Source: Streptomyces sp. AC558_RSS880 (GTDB taxonomy: Bacteria; Actinomycetota; Actinomycetes; Streptomycetales; Streptomycetaceae). Taken from it: DNA of 64,000 nt. Position numbers and translations under genes: made by a program. The DNA is taken from positions 62,001 to 126,000 of the forward strand of contig NZ_JAGMUJ010000007.1 in the NCBI RefSeq assembly GCF_019049255.1, written 5' to 3'. The notes beneath the pieces are model-generated. The model searched no databases and was not told where the DNA came from. It worked only from the letters and a program-made list of their open reading frames with translations. Positions 35,439 through 45,670 of this stretch are shown piece by piece. Each line of letters opens with the position of its first letter. Within the stretch, counting starts at the first letter, position 1.

Positions 35439-36701
35439 ATGACGTCAGTGGAGGAGGAACGCCCGCGCGCGCTGCTGGCGGGGGCGTCGCGCCGGTGGGT
35501 GCGGCTGCTGCCGTGGGGCGTGGCGTTCGTGCTGTGCGTCGCTCTGCTGCCCACCACCATCCAGGTGCTCACCGCCGACTACGGCCTGAACGGCGGCGTC
35601 GCGAGCGCGCTGGCCGTCGCGCAGGCGGCGCCGCTGCTGCTCGCCGTCGTCCGTCCGCTGCGGGCGTGGTACGTGATCTTCGTCGCGGACGTGGCCGGGG
35701 CGCTCGCCCTGCTCACCGTCGACTTCGAGGAGCGGCTGCTGTGGCCGTTCCCGCCCATGGAGATCGTCGGGTACGTCGGCCTCTGCCTCGCGCTCGGTCT
35801 GCGCGAGCCGCGCCGGACGCTGCTGCTGGTGTGGCTGGCGACGGCGGGCGCGAACGTCGGCCTGGGATTCGTCGCGCCCCACGGCACCACCGCCATGACC
35901 CTGCTGATGACCATCCTCGGCGGCGTCACGCTCCTGCTCGCCGCCGCGCTCCGCGAGCGGTACGAGGTCCAGCGCAGGCTGGCCGAGCAGGAGACGATCA
36001 GCGAGGCCGAGCGTGACCGGCGGACGCTGCTGGAGGAACGCGCCCGCATCGCGCGCGAGCTGCACGACGTGGTGGCGCACCACATGTCCGTCATCACGGT
36101 GCAGGCGGACACCGCGGAGTACCGCCTCGACGAGCTGCCGCCGGATGTGCGGGAGGAGTTCACGTCCATCGCGGCGACCGCGCGCGAGTCGCTCGGCGAG
36201 ATGCGACGGCTCCTCGGCGTGCTGCGCAACGAGGAGGCGCACGGCGAGCTCGCGCCCCAGCCGGGCCTGACACGGATCGGGCAGCTGGTGGAGGCGACGG
36301 TGCGGGCGGGCATGCCGGTGGAGTTCACCCCCTGCGACGCCGACGTGCCCGAGGCGGTGGGTCTCTCCGCGTACCGGATCGTCCAGGAGGCCCTCGCGAA
36401 CGTCGTGCGGCACGCGCCGGGTGCCCCGACGCGGGTGTCGGTGTCGGTGTCGGAACCGCTGTCGGTGTCGGATGCGGAGTCCGTCGCGGAGGACGGCGCG
36501 CGGCTCACCGTCCTGGTCGTCAACGGGCCGCCGCCCGAGCCGCCCGCCGGGCCGCTCGAGGTGGGCGGCACCGGGCACGGCCTCGTCGGCATGCGCGAGC
36601 GGGTGCGGCTGGCCGGCGGCACCCTCGACGTGGGGCCGCTGCCGGACGGCGGCTTCCGGGTGGCCGCCCGATTTCCCCTGACCGAAAAGGACTTCACGTG
36701 A
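35439..36701 (+). CDS. NarL-type sensor histidine kinase
   Basis: A 420-residue kinase. About five membrane helices (22-180) are followed by a HisKA_3 dimerisation domain with ARELHDVVAHHMSVITVQ and a HATPase domain ending in GHGLVGMRERVRLAGG. The phosphorylated His is in ELHDVVAHH. The linker VSVSVSEPLSVSDAESV inside the HATPase domain is an unusual Ser/Val repeat. The stop overlaps the response-regulator start (GTGA). The signal is unknown. Confidence 0.92.
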   Translation: MTSVEEERPRALLAGASRRWVRLLPWGVAFVLCVALLPTTIQVLTADYGLNGGVASALAVAQAAPLLLAVVRPLRAWYVIFVADVAGALALLTVDFEERLLWPFPPMEIVGYVGLCLALGLREPRRTLLLVWLATAGANVGLGFVAPHGTTAMTLLMTILGGVTLLLAAALRERYEVQRRLAEQETISEAERDRRTLLEERARIARELHDVVAHHMSVITVQADTAEYRLDELPPDVREEFTSIAATARESLGEMRRLLGVLRNEEAHGELAPQPGLTRIGQLVEATVRAGMPVEFTPCDADVPEAVGLSAYRIVQEALANVVRHAPGAPTRVSVSVSEPLSVSDAESVAEDGARLTVLVVNGPPPEPPAGPLEVGGTGHGLVGMRERVRLAGGTLDVGPLPDGGFRVAARFPLTEKDFT

Positions 36702-37372
36702 CCACGCGTGTCATCATCGTCGACGACCAGGCCATGGTGCGGGCCGGCTTCGCCGCGCTGCTGGCCGCCCAGAGCGACATCGACGTGGTGGGCGAGGCCC
36801 CCGACGGGGTCCAGGGCGTCGAGCTGAGCCGGCGCACCCGTCCCGACGTCGTGCTGATGGACGTCCGCATGCCCGAGATGGACGGCCTCGAGGCCGCGCG
36901 CCGCATCCTCGCGCCCCCGCCGGGCGTGACCCACCGGCCGCGGGTGCTGATGCTCACCACGTTCGACGTGGACGACTACGTCTACGAGGCGCTGCGGGCC
37001 GGCGCCAGCGGCTTCCTGCTGAAGGACGCGCCGCCGGCCGACCTCATCGCGGCGGTACGCGTCGTGGCCTCGGGCGACGCGCTGCTCGCCCCCTCCGTGA
37101 CGCGCCGCCTCATCGCGGACTTCGCCCGGCAGCGTCCCGCCACCCGGGGCAGGCCCGCGCTGCGGCTCAAGGCCCTGACGCAACGCGAGACCGAGGTCCT
37201 CACCCTGGTGGCCCGCGGCCGGTCCAACACGGAGATCGCGCAGACGCTGGTGCTGGCCGAGCAGACGGTGAAGACACACGTGAGCCGCGTCCTGACCAAG
37301 CTCGACCTGCGCGACCGCGCCCAGGCGGTGGTCTTCGCCTACGAATCGGGGCTGGTGGCCCCGGGCGAGTAG
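36698..37372 (+). CDS. NarL/LuxR-family response regulator
   Basis: A 224-residue partner of the upstream kinase, coupled by GTGA at 36698-36701. The receiver domain has the acidic DDQAMV, phospho-acceptor Asp in VVLMDVRMPEMDG and Lys in FLLKDAPPADL. The C-terminal LuxR helix-turn-helix reads LTQRETEVLTLVARGRSNTE and TVKTHVSRVLTKLDLRDR. Confidence 0.93.
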   Translation: MTTRVIIVDDQAMVRAGFAALLAAQSDIDVVGEAPDGVQGVELSRRTRPDVVLMDVRMPEMDGLEAARRILAPPPGVTHRPRVLMLTTFDVDDYVYEALRAGASGFLLKDAPPADLIAAVRVVASGDALLAPSVTRRLIADFARQRPATRGRPALRLKALTQRETEVLTLVARGRSNTEIAQTLVLAEQTVKTHVSRVLTKLDLRDRAQAVVFAYESGLVAPGE

Positions 37373-37734
37373 GACAGCCCCCGACCGGGGCCGCGCCCCG
37401 GGACCGCGAACGCATCGCCGTTCGAGGCGGAGGGGCCTGCGGTCCCTGGTGCTCGCACGGTGCCGGTGCCGGTCTCCCCGAGCCGTGTCGGGCGGGGCGC
37501 GGTCTCGTCGGCGCCTACATGCTCGCCGGCTCGCCGCCCACCCACCGCGACCACACCGCGGCCTTCGCCGCCTGCGAACGCGACGTCCGCGGGATTCGTC
37601 GAACTGAACCAGGCACAGGTCGGTGAAGGCGGCGCGGCGCTCTTCCCCGCCACCGCGGACCGGGCGCCCGGCCCACACCGCCCTCGTCCTGCCCGAACCC
37701 GTCGGGGACTGACCCCGGAACGGCCGGACACCTC
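37373..37734. other. Non-coding region, possibly a decayed gene
   Basis: About 360 bp between convergent genes. Codon-like bias persists in places (for example AYMLAGSPPTHRDHTAAFA around 37515-37570) but frames are broken and no start site is visible. I do not recognise an ancestor. Confidence 0.4.
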
Positions 37735-38301
37735 TCAGTACGTTCCGATCTCCACCCGCGGCGGTCCGTCGTGCCAGGTGCAGAAGACCGACACCCGGTC
37801 CGCGCCCGAGGTGAACTCCACCCGGATCCACGACTCCGTCTTCCACACCTGCATCGACCAGCCGGCCCCCGGGGTCGCCGACACCAGCGACGCGGAGGTC
37901 TCGCCGAGGTCGAACACCGCCCGGCCGCCCTCGGTGTCGTAGCCCTTCACCTGGCCGGAGGCGGCCGGAGCGGTGGGGGAGGGGGCGGGCGGGGGCGTGG
38001 TGGTCCGGGACGGCTTCGGATCCGGATCCGGATCCGGCTCGGGGGACGCCGCGTCGGGTTTCGCCGACGGTTCCCGCGTCTCCCCGGCGTCCTGCGGACC
38101 CGCCGTCCCGGAGGGCCGCCGTGTCGACGACGACACCGGCTCCGACTGCTCGTCGGCCGCGTCGGCCGCCGCGATGGGCAGGGCACGGGGCGGGTCGTAG
38201 GCGGTGCCCTTCATCACCGTGCTGACACCCCACCACGACAACGTGACCGCCGCGCCCGTGGCGAGCAGCCAAGCCAGTACGTGTACGAGTCCTCTGCGCA
38301 T
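37735..38301 (-). CDS. Membrane-anchored or secreted hypothetical protein
   Basis: A 188-residue protein. ATG 38301 starts the basic, hydrophobic segment MRRGLVHVLAWLLATGAA; an in-frame ATG 38322 is an alternative. After one membrane helix comes a Pro/Asp/Ser/Thr-rich linker with a DPDPDPDPKP run, then a beta-rich domain of about 65 residues (SWIRVEFTSGADRVSVFCTW). It is divergent from an OmpR-type two-component system by about 110 bp and may be its target or sensor accessory (inference). Confidence 0.7.
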   Translation of the reverse strand: MRRGLVHVLAWLLATGAAVTLSWWGVSTVMKGTAYDPPRALPIAAADAADEQSEPVSSSTRRPSGTAGPQDAGETREPSAKPDAASPEPDPDPDPKPSRTTTPPPAPSPTAPAASGQVKGYDTEGGRAVFDLGETSASLVSATPGAGWSMQVWKTESWIRVEFTSGADRVSVFCTWHDGPPRVEIGTY

Positions 38302-38411
38302 CGTCGGTCCATACTGCCCCATCGGCCTCAGGGGTGTCGCGCCCGCGGAGGTGCCCGGAGTTGTCCACAGGCCCGCACCCGGTCCGCCCGCCATGGCGTA
38401 CGGTGCGGCGC

Positions 38412-39140
38412 ATGGCAAGTGTTCTCGTGGTGGAGGACGACCAGTTCGTCCGCTCGGCGCTCATCCGGCAGCTCACCGACGCCTCGCACACCGTGCGCAG
38501 TGTGGGCACGGCGCTGGAGGCGCTGCGCGAGGTCGCCCACCACCGTTTCGACGTGGTCGTCCTGGACCTCGGACTGCCCGATCTCGACGGCTCCGAGGCC
38601 CTGAAGATGCTGCGCGGCATCACCGACGTACCGGTGATAGTCGCCACCGCCCGGGACGACGAGACCGAGATCGTACGGCTGCTCAACGCCGGCGCGGACG
38701 ACTATCTGACCAAGCCCTTCTCGGTGGAGCACCTCTCGGCCCGGATGGCGGCCGTGCTCCGCCGGGCCCGGGCCGGCGGAGGGGAGGCCGTGCCCTCCCC
38801 GGTCATCCGGGTCGGCGGCCTGACCGTCGACCCGCTGCGCCGCCAGGCCGAACTGGACGGCGTACGCCTCGACCTGACCCGGCGCGAGTTCGACCTGCTC
38901 GCCTTCCTCGCCGGACGCCCCGGTGTGGTCGTCCCCCGCAAGGAACTGCTCGCCGAGGTGTGGCAGCAGTCCTACGGCGACGACCAGACCATCGACGTCC
39001 ATCTGTCCTGGCTGCGCCGGAAGCTGGGGGAGACCGCCGCGCGGCCCCGCTACCTGCACACCCTGCGGGGCGTCGGCGTGAAGCTGGAGCCCCCCGTCGC
39101 GCAGACGCCGCACACGCCCGGAGCGGAGCCGCCGCGATGA
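38412..39140 (+). CDS. OmpR-family response regulator
   Basis: A 242-residue regulator. The receiver has VEDDQFV, phospho-acceptor Asp in VVVLDLGLPDLDG, and Lys in DDYLTKPFSVEHL. The winged-helix DNA-binding domain reads LTRREFDLLAFLAGRPG and DVHLSWLRRKLG. The stop overlaps the kinase start as ATGA (39137-39140). Confidence 0.94.
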   Translation: MASVLVVEDDQFVRSALIRQLTDASHTVRSVGTALEALREVAHHRFDVVVLDLGLPDLDGSEALKMLRGITDVPVIVATARDDETEIVRLLNAGADDYLTKPFSVEHLSARMAAVLRRARAGGGEAVPSPVIRVGGLTVDPLRRQAELDGVRLDLTRREFDLLAFLAGRPGVVVPRKELLAEVWQQSYGDDQTIDVHLSWLRRKLGETAARPRYLHTLRGVGVKLEPPVAQTPHTPGAEPPR

Positions 39141-40549
39141 GATGGGCCCTGGTGAAGGTGTCGCTGGCGGTGACCGCGATGGTCGTGGTCGCCTTCGCGG
39201 TGCCGCTCGGTCTGGTCATCCGGGAGATGGCCCGCGACCGCGCCTTCGCGGGCGCCGAGCGGGAGGCGGCGGCGGTCGCCCCCGCGCTGTCCATCACCAC
39301 CGACCGCGACCAGCTCGAACGCGTCGTCGCCTCCACCGGTTCCGGCACCGCGATGGCCGTGCACATCCCGGCCGGCGACGGCAGCGAAGCCCTCGACATA
39401 GGGCAGCGGCGGGCCGCCGAGAAGGACATCGCGGCGGTGCGGAAACTGGGCCGGGCCTCCACCTCCACCGTGTCCGGCGGCTCGGCCCTGCTCCAGCCGG
39501 TCGCGCTGAGCAGCGGTGAGATCGCCGTCGTCGAGGTGTTCGTGCCCGAGTCCGAGGTCACCAACGGCGTCGGCACGGCCTGGGCGGTGCTCGCCGGGGT
39601 CGGTGTCGCGCTGATCCTCGGCTCGGTCGCGGTCGCCGACCGGCTGGGCGTACGGATGGTGCGGCCCGCGCAGCGGCTGGTGGAGGGGGCGCACGAACTG
39701 GGCGAGGGGAAGCTGGGCGCCCGGGTGCCCGAGGAGGGGCCGAACGAACTGCGGCTGGCCGCCGTGGCGTTCAACTCCATGGCCGACCAGGTCGTCCAGC
39801 TGCTCGCCAACGAGCGGGAACTGGCCGCCGACCTGTCCCACCGGCTGCGTACGCCGCTGACCGTGCTGCGGCTCAACGCCGCCTCCCTCGGCGACGGTCC
39901 GGCCGCCGAGCAGACCCGGGCGGCGGTCGAGCAACTGGAGCGGGAGGTGGACACCATCATCCGCACCGCCCGCGACGCCAAGCCGCAGACGGCGGCCGCC
40001 GGACCCGGCGCCGGCTGCGACGCGGCCGAAGTGGTGCGCGAGCGGATGGCGTTCTGGTCGGCGCTCGCCGAGGACGAGGGCCGAAAATGGCGGGTGGCCG
40101 GCGCCGACCGGCCGGTGCGCATCCCCGTGGCCCGCACCGACCTGGCCGCCGCCCTCGACGCGCTGCTCGGCAACGTCTTCCGGCACACCGCCGAGGGCAC
40201 CGCGTTCGCGGTCGACGTGCACAACGGCGAGGACGCGGTGATCGTGCTGGTCTCCGACGCGGGCCCCGGCATACCCGACCCCGAGGCGGCGATGGCCCGC
40301 GGCCGGGGCTCCGGCAGCGACGGCTCCACCGGGCTCGGCCTGGACATCGTGCGCCGGCTCGCCGAGTCCACCGGCGGGGACGTACGGATCGGCTCGTCCG
40401 TGCTCGGCGGGACCGAGGTGCGGATCTGGATCCAGCTCGACGGACGCGAACGGGCACCCCGGCGGCGCGGGCACCGGGGGAGCGTGCGCCGGCGTCGCGG
40501 ACCGGGCCGGCTGGTGGCGTCCTTTAACCGGCCCCGATCCCTTCCTTAA
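39137..40549 (+). CDS. OmpR-type sensor histidine kinase
   Basis: A 470-residue kinase with membrane helices at about 5-27 and 147-170 flanking an extracytoplasmic sensor domain, then HAMP, HisKA with the Streptomyces-typical SHRLRTPLTVLRLN, and HATPase (NVFRHTAEG N-box, DAGPGIPD, STGLGLDIVRRLAESTGG). The C-terminal 30 residues are Arg-rich. It is coupled to the response regulator. The next gene is a chitinase, but a regulatory link is not shown. Confidence 0.92.
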   Translation: MRWALVKVSLAVTAMVVVAFAVPLGLVIREMARDRAFAGAEREAAAVAPALSITTDRDQLERVVASTGSGTAMAVHIPAGDGSEALDIGQRRAAEKDIAAVRKLGRASTSTVSGGSALLQPVALSSGEIAVVEVFVPESEVTNGVGTAWAVLAGVGVALILGSVAVADRLGVRMVRPAQRLVEGAHELGEGKLGARVPEEGPNELRLAAVAFNSMADQVVQLLANERELAADLSHRLRTPLTVLRLNAASLGDGPAAEQTRAAVEQLEREVDTIIRTARDAKPQTAAAGPGAGCDAAEVVRERMAFWSALAEDEGRKWRVAGADRPVRIPVARTDLAAALDALLGNVFRHTAEGTAFAVDVHNGEDAVIVLVSDAGPGIPDPEAAMARGRGSGSDGSTGLGLDIVRRLAESTGGDVRIGSSVLGGTEVRIWIQLDGRERAPRRRGHRGSVRRRRGPGRLVASFNRPRSLP

Positions 40550-40655
40550 GCGCACCCTAAGATCCTCAACGGCCTCCCGGATCAGGAACTTTGTCCGAAT
40601 CCGGCTCGCTAGCGTGCTGCCGCACCCCCCGAACGGCAACGAAGGCAGGCACGCG

Positions 40656-42068
40656 ATGAGCACGCACCGGCGCAGGATCAGCGGCAGGAACAAGGCGATC
40701 GGCGCGGTGACCGCCGCGGCCGTCGCCGGCGGCGGCGCGTTCCTGTTCACCAGCACCGCCCAGGCGGCCGGCGTGGGCGCGGCGTACACCAGGACCAGCG
40801 AGTGGTCGACCGGGTACACCGCCCAGTACGTGGTGACCAACAACAGCGGCGAGCGGAACCAGGACTGGAAGCTGGAGTTCGACCTGCCCGCCGGCACCGA
40901 GCTCGGCTCGCTGTGGAACGCCGAGGCCGGGGTGAGCGGCCGGCACGTCACCGTGCGGCCGGCCACGTGGGACACCGACGGCCTGGCCGCCGGCGAGTCC
41001 GTCACCGTCGGCTTCGTCGCCAAGGGCACCGGCGACCCGGCCGGCTGCCTGGTCGACGGCGCGAAGTGCTCCGCGGACAGCGGCCCGACGCCGGAGCCCA
41101 GCGGCCGTCCCACCGACGCCCCCACCCCCACCACCCGGCCGACCCCCACCGAGTCCACCGGCAGCGGCACCCCCGCCGACGCCGGGTTCGCCCCGTACGT
41201 CGACACCTCCCTCTTCCCCGCCTTCGACCTGGTCGCGAGCGCCGAGGCGACCGGAGTGAAGAACTACAACCTCGCCTTCATCACCGACGGCGGCGGCTGC
41301 ACCCCCAAGTGGGGAGGCGTCAGCGGCCTCGGCGACAACGCCGTGGCCGGGCAGATCGGCGCGCTGCGCGCCGAGGGCGGCGACGTCCGGGTCTCCTTCG
41401 GCGGCGCGGCCGGCTCCGAACTGGGCACCACCTGCGCCTCGGTGGACGCGCTGGCGGCGGCGTACGAGAAGGTCGTGGACGCCTACGGCCTCACCAAGGT
41501 CGACTTCGACGTCGAGGGCGGCGCCCTGCCCGACACGGCGGCCAACACCCGCCGCGCCCAGGCGATCGCCGAGCTCCAGAAGGCCCACCCGGACCTGGAC
41601 GTCTCCTTCACCCTCCCGGTGATGCCGGAGGGCCTCACCCAGGACGGCGTCGACCTCCTCGCCGACGCGAAGAAGAACGGCGTACGGATCGACGCCGTCA
41701 ACATCATGGCGATGGACTACGGCCCCGCCTACAGCGGCGACATGGGCACCTACGCCGAGCAGGCCGCCACCGCCACCCAGGCCCAGATCAAGGGCGTCCT
41801 CGGACTGAGCGACGCCGACGCGTGGAAGACGGTCGCCGTCACCCCGATGATCGGCGTCAACGACGTCGTCACCGAGGTCTTCAAGGTCGACGACGCCACC
41901 CAGCTGGTGAACTTCGCCGAGTCCAAGGGCCTCGGCTGGCTGTCCATGTGGTCCGGCACCCGTGACCAGCAGTGCGCCGGCGGCACCAAGCCGGCCGCCG
42001 ACCCCACCTGCAGCTCGATCCTCCAGGACAAGTTCGCGTTCACGAAGGCGTTCTCCGCCTACAAGTGA
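40656..42068 (+). CDS. Secreted GH18 chitinase with N-terminal carbohydrate-binding module
   Basis: A 470-residue protein with a Sec signal (cleavage about AQA/AGV, residue 38), a CBM2-type beta-sandwich (about 40-140, WSTGYTAQYVVTNNSG), a Pro/Thr linker (142-172) and a GH18 domain (175-470). The GH18 motif reads T280-K-V-D283-F-D285-V-E287: the catalytic acid Glu287 and the two nearer Asp are present, but the first Asp of DxxDxDxE is Thr, a common variant in this subfamily. It hydrolyses chitin or chitooligosaccharides outside the cell. No DasR site is seen upstream. Confidence 0.92.
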   Translation: MSTHRRRISGRNKAIGAVTAAAVAGGGAFLFTSTAQAAGVGAAYTRTSEWSTGYTAQYVVTNNSGERNQDWKLEFDLPAGTELGSLWNAEAGVSGRHVTVRPATWDTDGLAAGESVTVGFVAKGTGDPAGCLVDGAKCSADSGPTPEPSGRPTDAPTPTTRPTPTESTGSGTPADAGFAPYVDTSLFPAFDLVASAEATGVKNYNLAFITDGGGCTPKWGGVSGLGDNAVAGQIGALRAEGGDVRVSFGGAAGSELGTTCASVDALAAAYEKVVDAYGLTKVDFDVEGGALPDTAANTRRAQAIAELQKAHPDLDVSFTLPVMPEGLTQDGVDLLADAKKNGVRIDAVNIMAMDYGPAYSGDMGTYAEQAATATQAQIKGVLGLSDADAWKTVAVTPMIGVNDVVTEVFKVDDATQLVNFAESKGLGWLSMWSGTRDQQCAGGTKPAADPTCSSILQDKFAFTKAFSAYK

Positions 42069-42099
42069 TCCGCTGATCCGCGCGGAGAAGCGGAAAAAC

Positions 42100-42132
42100 G
42101 GGGCGCGGCACTCCCCTAGGGTGCCGCGCCCC
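42100..42132. terminator. Bidirectional terminator between chitinase and beta-glucosidase
   Basis: A perfect 12-bp stem GGGGCGCGGCAC/GTGCCGCGCCCC lies inside an outer GCGGAGAA/TTCTCCGC repeat, between convergent genes. Confidence 0.88.
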
Positions 42133-42176
42133 GCCCCCCGTTCTCCGCTCCCCCGTCTCCCGGACCCGGAGTTCGG

Positions 42177-43616
42177 TCAGATGCCCTCCGGCTCCGGAAG
42201 CGCTCCGGCCTTCGCGGCCCGCGCGTACCACAGGGCGCTGGACTTCGGGGTCCGCTGCTGGGTCGCGTAGTCGACGTACACCGCGCCGAAGCGCTTGTCG
42301 TAGCCGTACGCCCACTCGAAGTTGTCCATCAGGGACCACAGGAAGTAGCCGCGCACGTCCGCGCCGTCGGCGATGGCCCGGCGCACCGCCGAGAGGTGGC
42401 CGTGCAGGTAGGCGACGCGCTCCGGGTCGTGCACCTTGCCGTCGGCGTCCGGCTTGTCGTCGAAGGCCGCGCCGTTCTCGGTGATGTAGATCGGCAGACC
42501 GGGCGCCTCACGGTGGTAGCGCATGATCAGCTCGTGCAGGCCGGTCGGGTCGACGGACCAGCCCATCTCGGTCTGCTCGCCCGGCGACTGGTGGAAGGCG
42601 ACGTCGTCCGCGGCGGGCCACGGCGAGTGCTCGCTCGCCCCGTGACCGTCGGCCCGCGGGCCCTTGTCGTCCGGGTCCGCCGCCGACACCAGGGTCGGCG
42701 TGTAGTAGTTGAGGCCGAGCGCGTCCAGCGGCTGGTGGATCAGGTCCAGGTCGCCGTCCTCGATGCACGACCAGTCGGTGAGCGACGAGGTCGCCTCCAG
42801 CAGGGTCTCCGGGTAGGCGCCGTGCAGGATCGGGCCGTGGAAGATGCCGCCGGACAGGTCGTCGATCTTGCGCGCCGCCGCCACGTCCGCCGGGTCGCCC
42901 GGCGAGAGCGGCCGGACCACCGAGGTGTTGAGGCTGAGCGCGACGGTGTTGCGGGCCGGCATCACCGAACGCAGCGCCTTGGCGCCCAGGCCGTGCGCCA
43001 GGTTGAGGTGGTGGGCGGCCCGCAGCGAGGCCGCCGGGTCGGTGCGGCCGGGGGCGTGCACGCCGGAGGCGTAGCCCAGGAAGGCGCTGCACCACGGCTC
43101 GTTGAGCGTGATCCAGTTCTCCACCCGGTCGCCGAGCGCCTCGCCCATGATCTGGGCGTACTCCGCGAACCGGTAGGCCGTGTCGCGCTCCGGCCAGCCG
43201 CCCGCGTCCTCCAGCTCCTGCGGCAGATCCCAGTGGTAGAGGGTGACGGCGGGCTTGATGCCCTTCGCCAGCAGCTCGTCGACCAGCCGGCGGTAGAAGT
43301 CCAGGCCGCGCTGCACGGCGGGGCCGCGGCCGGTGGGCTGCACCCGCGACCAGGAGACGGAGAAGCGGTAGGCGTTCAGGTTCAGGTCCGCCATCATCGC
43401 CACGTCGTCGCGGTAGCGGTGGTAGTGGTCGTTGGCGACGTCACCGGTCTCGCCGCCGGCCGTCTTGCCCGGCGTGTGGCTGAAGGTGTCCCAGATGGAA
43501 GGCGTACGCCCGTCCTCCCGCACCGCCCCCTCGATCTGGTACGCGGAGGTCGCGGCGCCCCAGAGGAAGGCGGGGGGGAAGGTCACCGGGGTCGCCGGCG
43601 TTGCGGAGTCAGACAT
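42177..43616 (-). CDS. GH1 beta-glucosidase
   Basis: A 479-residue cytosolic family-1 glycosidase without a signal peptide. The acid/base Glu173 is in TLNEPW and the nucleophile Glu380 is in ITENG; the N-terminal [15 protein letters not shown] is typical. It cleaves beta-glucosides such as cellobiose taken up by the adjacent sugar ABC system. A CebR-type operator overlaps its start codon and ribosome site, implying direct repression by a LacI-family regulator. Confidence 0.95.
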   Translation of the reverse strand: MSDSATPATPVTFPPAFLWGAATSAYQIEGAVREDGRTPSIWDTFSHTPGKTAGGETGDVANDHYHRYRDDVAMMADLNLNAYRFSVSWSRVQPTGRGPAVQRGLDFYRRLVDELLAKGIKPAVTLYHWDLPQELEDAGGWPERDTAYRFAEYAQIMGEALGDRVENWITLNEPWCSAFLGYASGVHAPGRTDPAASLRAAHHLNLAHGLGAKALRSVMPARNTVALSLNTSVVRPLSPGDPADVAAARKIDDLSGGIFHGPILHGAYPETLLEATSSLTDWSCIEDGDLDLIHQPLDALGLNYYTPTLVSAADPDDKGPRADGHGASEHSPWPAADDVAFHQSPGEQTEMGWSVDPTGLHELIMRYHREAPGLPIYITENGAAFDDKPDADGKVHDPERVAYLHGHLSAVRRAIADGADVRGYFLWSLMDNFEWAYGYDKRFGAVYVDYATQQRTPKSSALWYARAAKAGALPEPEGI

Positions 43617-43629
43617 GGAAGCGCTCCCA
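43616..43629. promoter_or_regulatory. CebR/LacI-type operator over the beta-glucosidase start
   Basis: TGGAAGCGCTCCCA matches the known CebR consensus TGGGAGCGCTCCCA at 13 of 14 positions and ends on the first base of the ATG of the minus-strand gene. Confidence 0.8.
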
Positions 43630-43729
43630 TAGGAGGTCGTGGAAGACCGACGAGTACGGAAAGAGGGGGGAGGAGAGGGGCCGAGGCGGCGGTGACCCGG
43701 CCCCCAGGGGTACGAAGGTGAAGCGGGCG

Positions 43730-44641
43730 TCAGCCCTTGACGGCGCCCTGCATGATGCCGCCCACGATCTGCTTGCCGAAGATCGTGAAGACCAGCAGCA
43801 GGGGCAGCGTACCCAGCAGCGCACCCGCCATGATCAGGGACTGGTCCGGGGTGTACCCGCGGCCGAGGCCCGCGACCGCCACCTGCACGGTCGGGCTGCC
43901 GGTCTGGGTCAGCACCAGGAACGGCCACAGGAAGTCGTTCCAGGTCTGCACGAACATGAGCATGCCGAGCACGGCCATCGCCGGCCGCGCGGCCGGGAAC
44001 ACCACGTGCCACACCACGCGCCAGCTGCTCGCGCCGTCCACCCTGGCGGCCTCGATGACCTCGTCCGGCAGCGCCTGGAGCAGGTACTGCCGCATGAAGA
44101 ACACGCCGAACGCGCTCACCAGAGACGGGAAGATGACCGCCTGCAGCTGGTCGGACCAGTCCAGCTTGGCGACCATCATGTACAGCGGGATGATGCTGAG
44201 CTGCGGCGGCACCATCATCGTGCCGATCACGATCAGCATCAGCGCGTTGCGGCCCTTGAAGCGCAGCTTGGCGAAGGCGAACCCGGCGATCGTCGACAGC
44301 ACGACGATGGTCGCCGCCGAGATGCCCGCCACGATCGTGGTGTTGAGGAAGGCTTCACCGAGGTTGGCGTCCTTCCAGGCGATCTCCAGGTTCTTGAACA
44401 GGTTGGAACCGAACCAGAACGGCGGCGGGTTCTGCGCCAGCCGCTGGTTGTCCCGGGAGGCGGCGATCGCGGTCCACACCAGTGGGAACAGCGACACGAT
44501 CGTGAACACGATCAGGATCGCGTACGCGATCGGACCGCCGTGCAGTGTCCCGCCGGCCCGCGCCGACTTCGGCAGACGCGGGCGCTTGGGCTCCTTGGCG
44601 GGTGTGGTCTCGGGGGGCGTCACCGTCGTCGTCACGGCCAC
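43730..44641 (-). CDS. Sugar ABC transporter permease (MalG/CebG type)
   Basis: A 303-residue permease with six membrane helices and EAA loop [20 protein letters not shown]. The start is GTG 44641 or, with better ribosome-site spacing (AAGGAG), GTG 44635. It lies 6 bp downstream of the other permease gene. No ATPase is encoded here; in Streptomyces a shared ATPase (MsiK) normally serves such systems. Confidence 0.92.
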   Translation of the reverse strand: MAVTTTVTPPETTPAKEPKRPRLPKSARAGGTLHGGPIAYAILIVFTIVSLFPLVWTAIAASRDNQRLAQNPPPFWFGSNLFKNLEIAWKDANLGEAFLNTTIVAGISAATIVVLSTIAGFAFAKLRFKGRNALMLIVIGTMMVPPQLSIIPLYMMVAKLDWSDQLQAVIFPSLVSAFGVFFMRQYLLQALPDEVIEAARVDGASSWRVVWHVVFPAARPAMAVLGMLMFVQTWNDFLWPFLVLTQTGSPTVQVAVAGLGRGYTPDQSLIMAGALLGTLPLLLVFTIFGKQIVGGIMQGAVKG

Positions 44642-44647
44642 AACTCC

Positions 44648-45670
44648 TTAACTGCTGGCGCGCAGCCGGCGCGAGATGAGCTGGTTGATGATGCCGATGA
44701 CGATCAGGATCGCGAACATCGTCCAGGCGATCGCCGAGGCACGGCCCAGGTGCTGGTTCACCCAGCCCTGCTCGTACAGGTACAGGCCGAGCGTCTGGAA
44801 CTGGTGCTCCGCGCCGCCGGACGCGCCCTTGTTGGCGTCGAACAGCAGCGGCTCGCCGAAGACCTGGCTGGCACCGATGGTGGAGACCACCACCGTGAAC
44901 AGGATCGTCGGACGCAGCGAGGGCAGCGTCACGTGGATGAACTGCTTCCAGCGGCTGGCGCCGTCCAGCGCCGCCGACTCGTACAGGTCCTGCGGGATGG
45001 CCTGCATCGCGGCGAGGTAGATCAGCGCGTTGTAGCCGGTCCAGCGCCAGATGATGATCGCCGAGACGGCGAACTGCGAGGGCCACTTGTCGCCCTGCCA
45101 GTCGATCGGGTCGATCCCGACGAAGTCGAGCGCCCAGTTGATCATGCCGTAGTCGTAACCGAAGAGCAGCACGAACACCAGGGAGGCGGAGGCGATCGAG
45201 GTGGCGTACGGCGCGAGCATCGCGACCCGGTAGAAGGTCGAGGCCCGCAGCTTGTAGTTGAGGATGTGGGCGATGCCCATCGCGATCAGCAGCTGCGGAA
45301 CGGTCGCGATGATGCCGATGGTCAGGGTGTTCTGCGCGGCGTTCCAGAAGAACTCGTCGTCGAAGATCCGGGTGTAGTTCTTCAGCCCGACCCAGCTCAT
45401 GTCGGTCGGGGCGGTCAGCTCCACCTGGTGCAGCGAGGCCCAGCCGGTGTAGATCAGCGGGAACAGGCCGAAGGCGATGAAGAGCAGGAAGAACGGCGAG
45501 ACGAACGCGTACGGGCTCCAGCGCATGTCGCGCTGCCAGCGCCGGGACAGCTTGGCCCGGCGTCGCTGGTCCTTGTCCGTGGGTGCGGAGTTCCCGGGCG
45601 GACGGCCCGGGGCCGCGCCCCCCTTGACGGGGAGCGCGGCGGTGTCGTGGCGGGTGGCCATTTCGGTCAC
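44648..45670 (-). CDS. Sugar ABC transporter permease (MalF/CebF type)
   Basis: A 340-residue permease with a long cytoplasmic N-terminus (about 50 residues) and six or seven membrane helices. The EAA loop is ESAALDGASRWKQFIHVTLP. GTG 45670 overlaps the upstream stop as GTGA. It forms the channel with the neighbouring permease. Confidence 0.92.
   Translation of the reverse strand: MTEMATRHDTAALPVKGGAAPGRPPGNSAPTDKDQRRRAKLSRRWQRDMRWSPYAFVSPFFLLFIAFGLFPLIYTGWASLHQVELTAPTDMSWVGLKNYTRIFDDEFFWNAAQNTLTIGIIATVPQLLIAMGIAHILNYKLRASTFYRVAMLAPYATSIASASLVFVLLFGYDYGMINWALDFVGIDPIDWQGDKWPSQFAVSAIIIWRWTGYNALIYLAAMQAIPQDLYESAALDGASRWKQFIHVTLPSLRPTILFTVVVSTIGASQVFGEPLLFDANKGASGGAEHQFQTLGLYLYEQGWVNQHLGRASAIAWTMFAILIVIGIINQLISRRLRASS

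Noticed and set aside
35579..38686. 1035-codon antisense open frame across the two-component system
   Set aside because: Ser/Arg-rich shadow running through five real genes.
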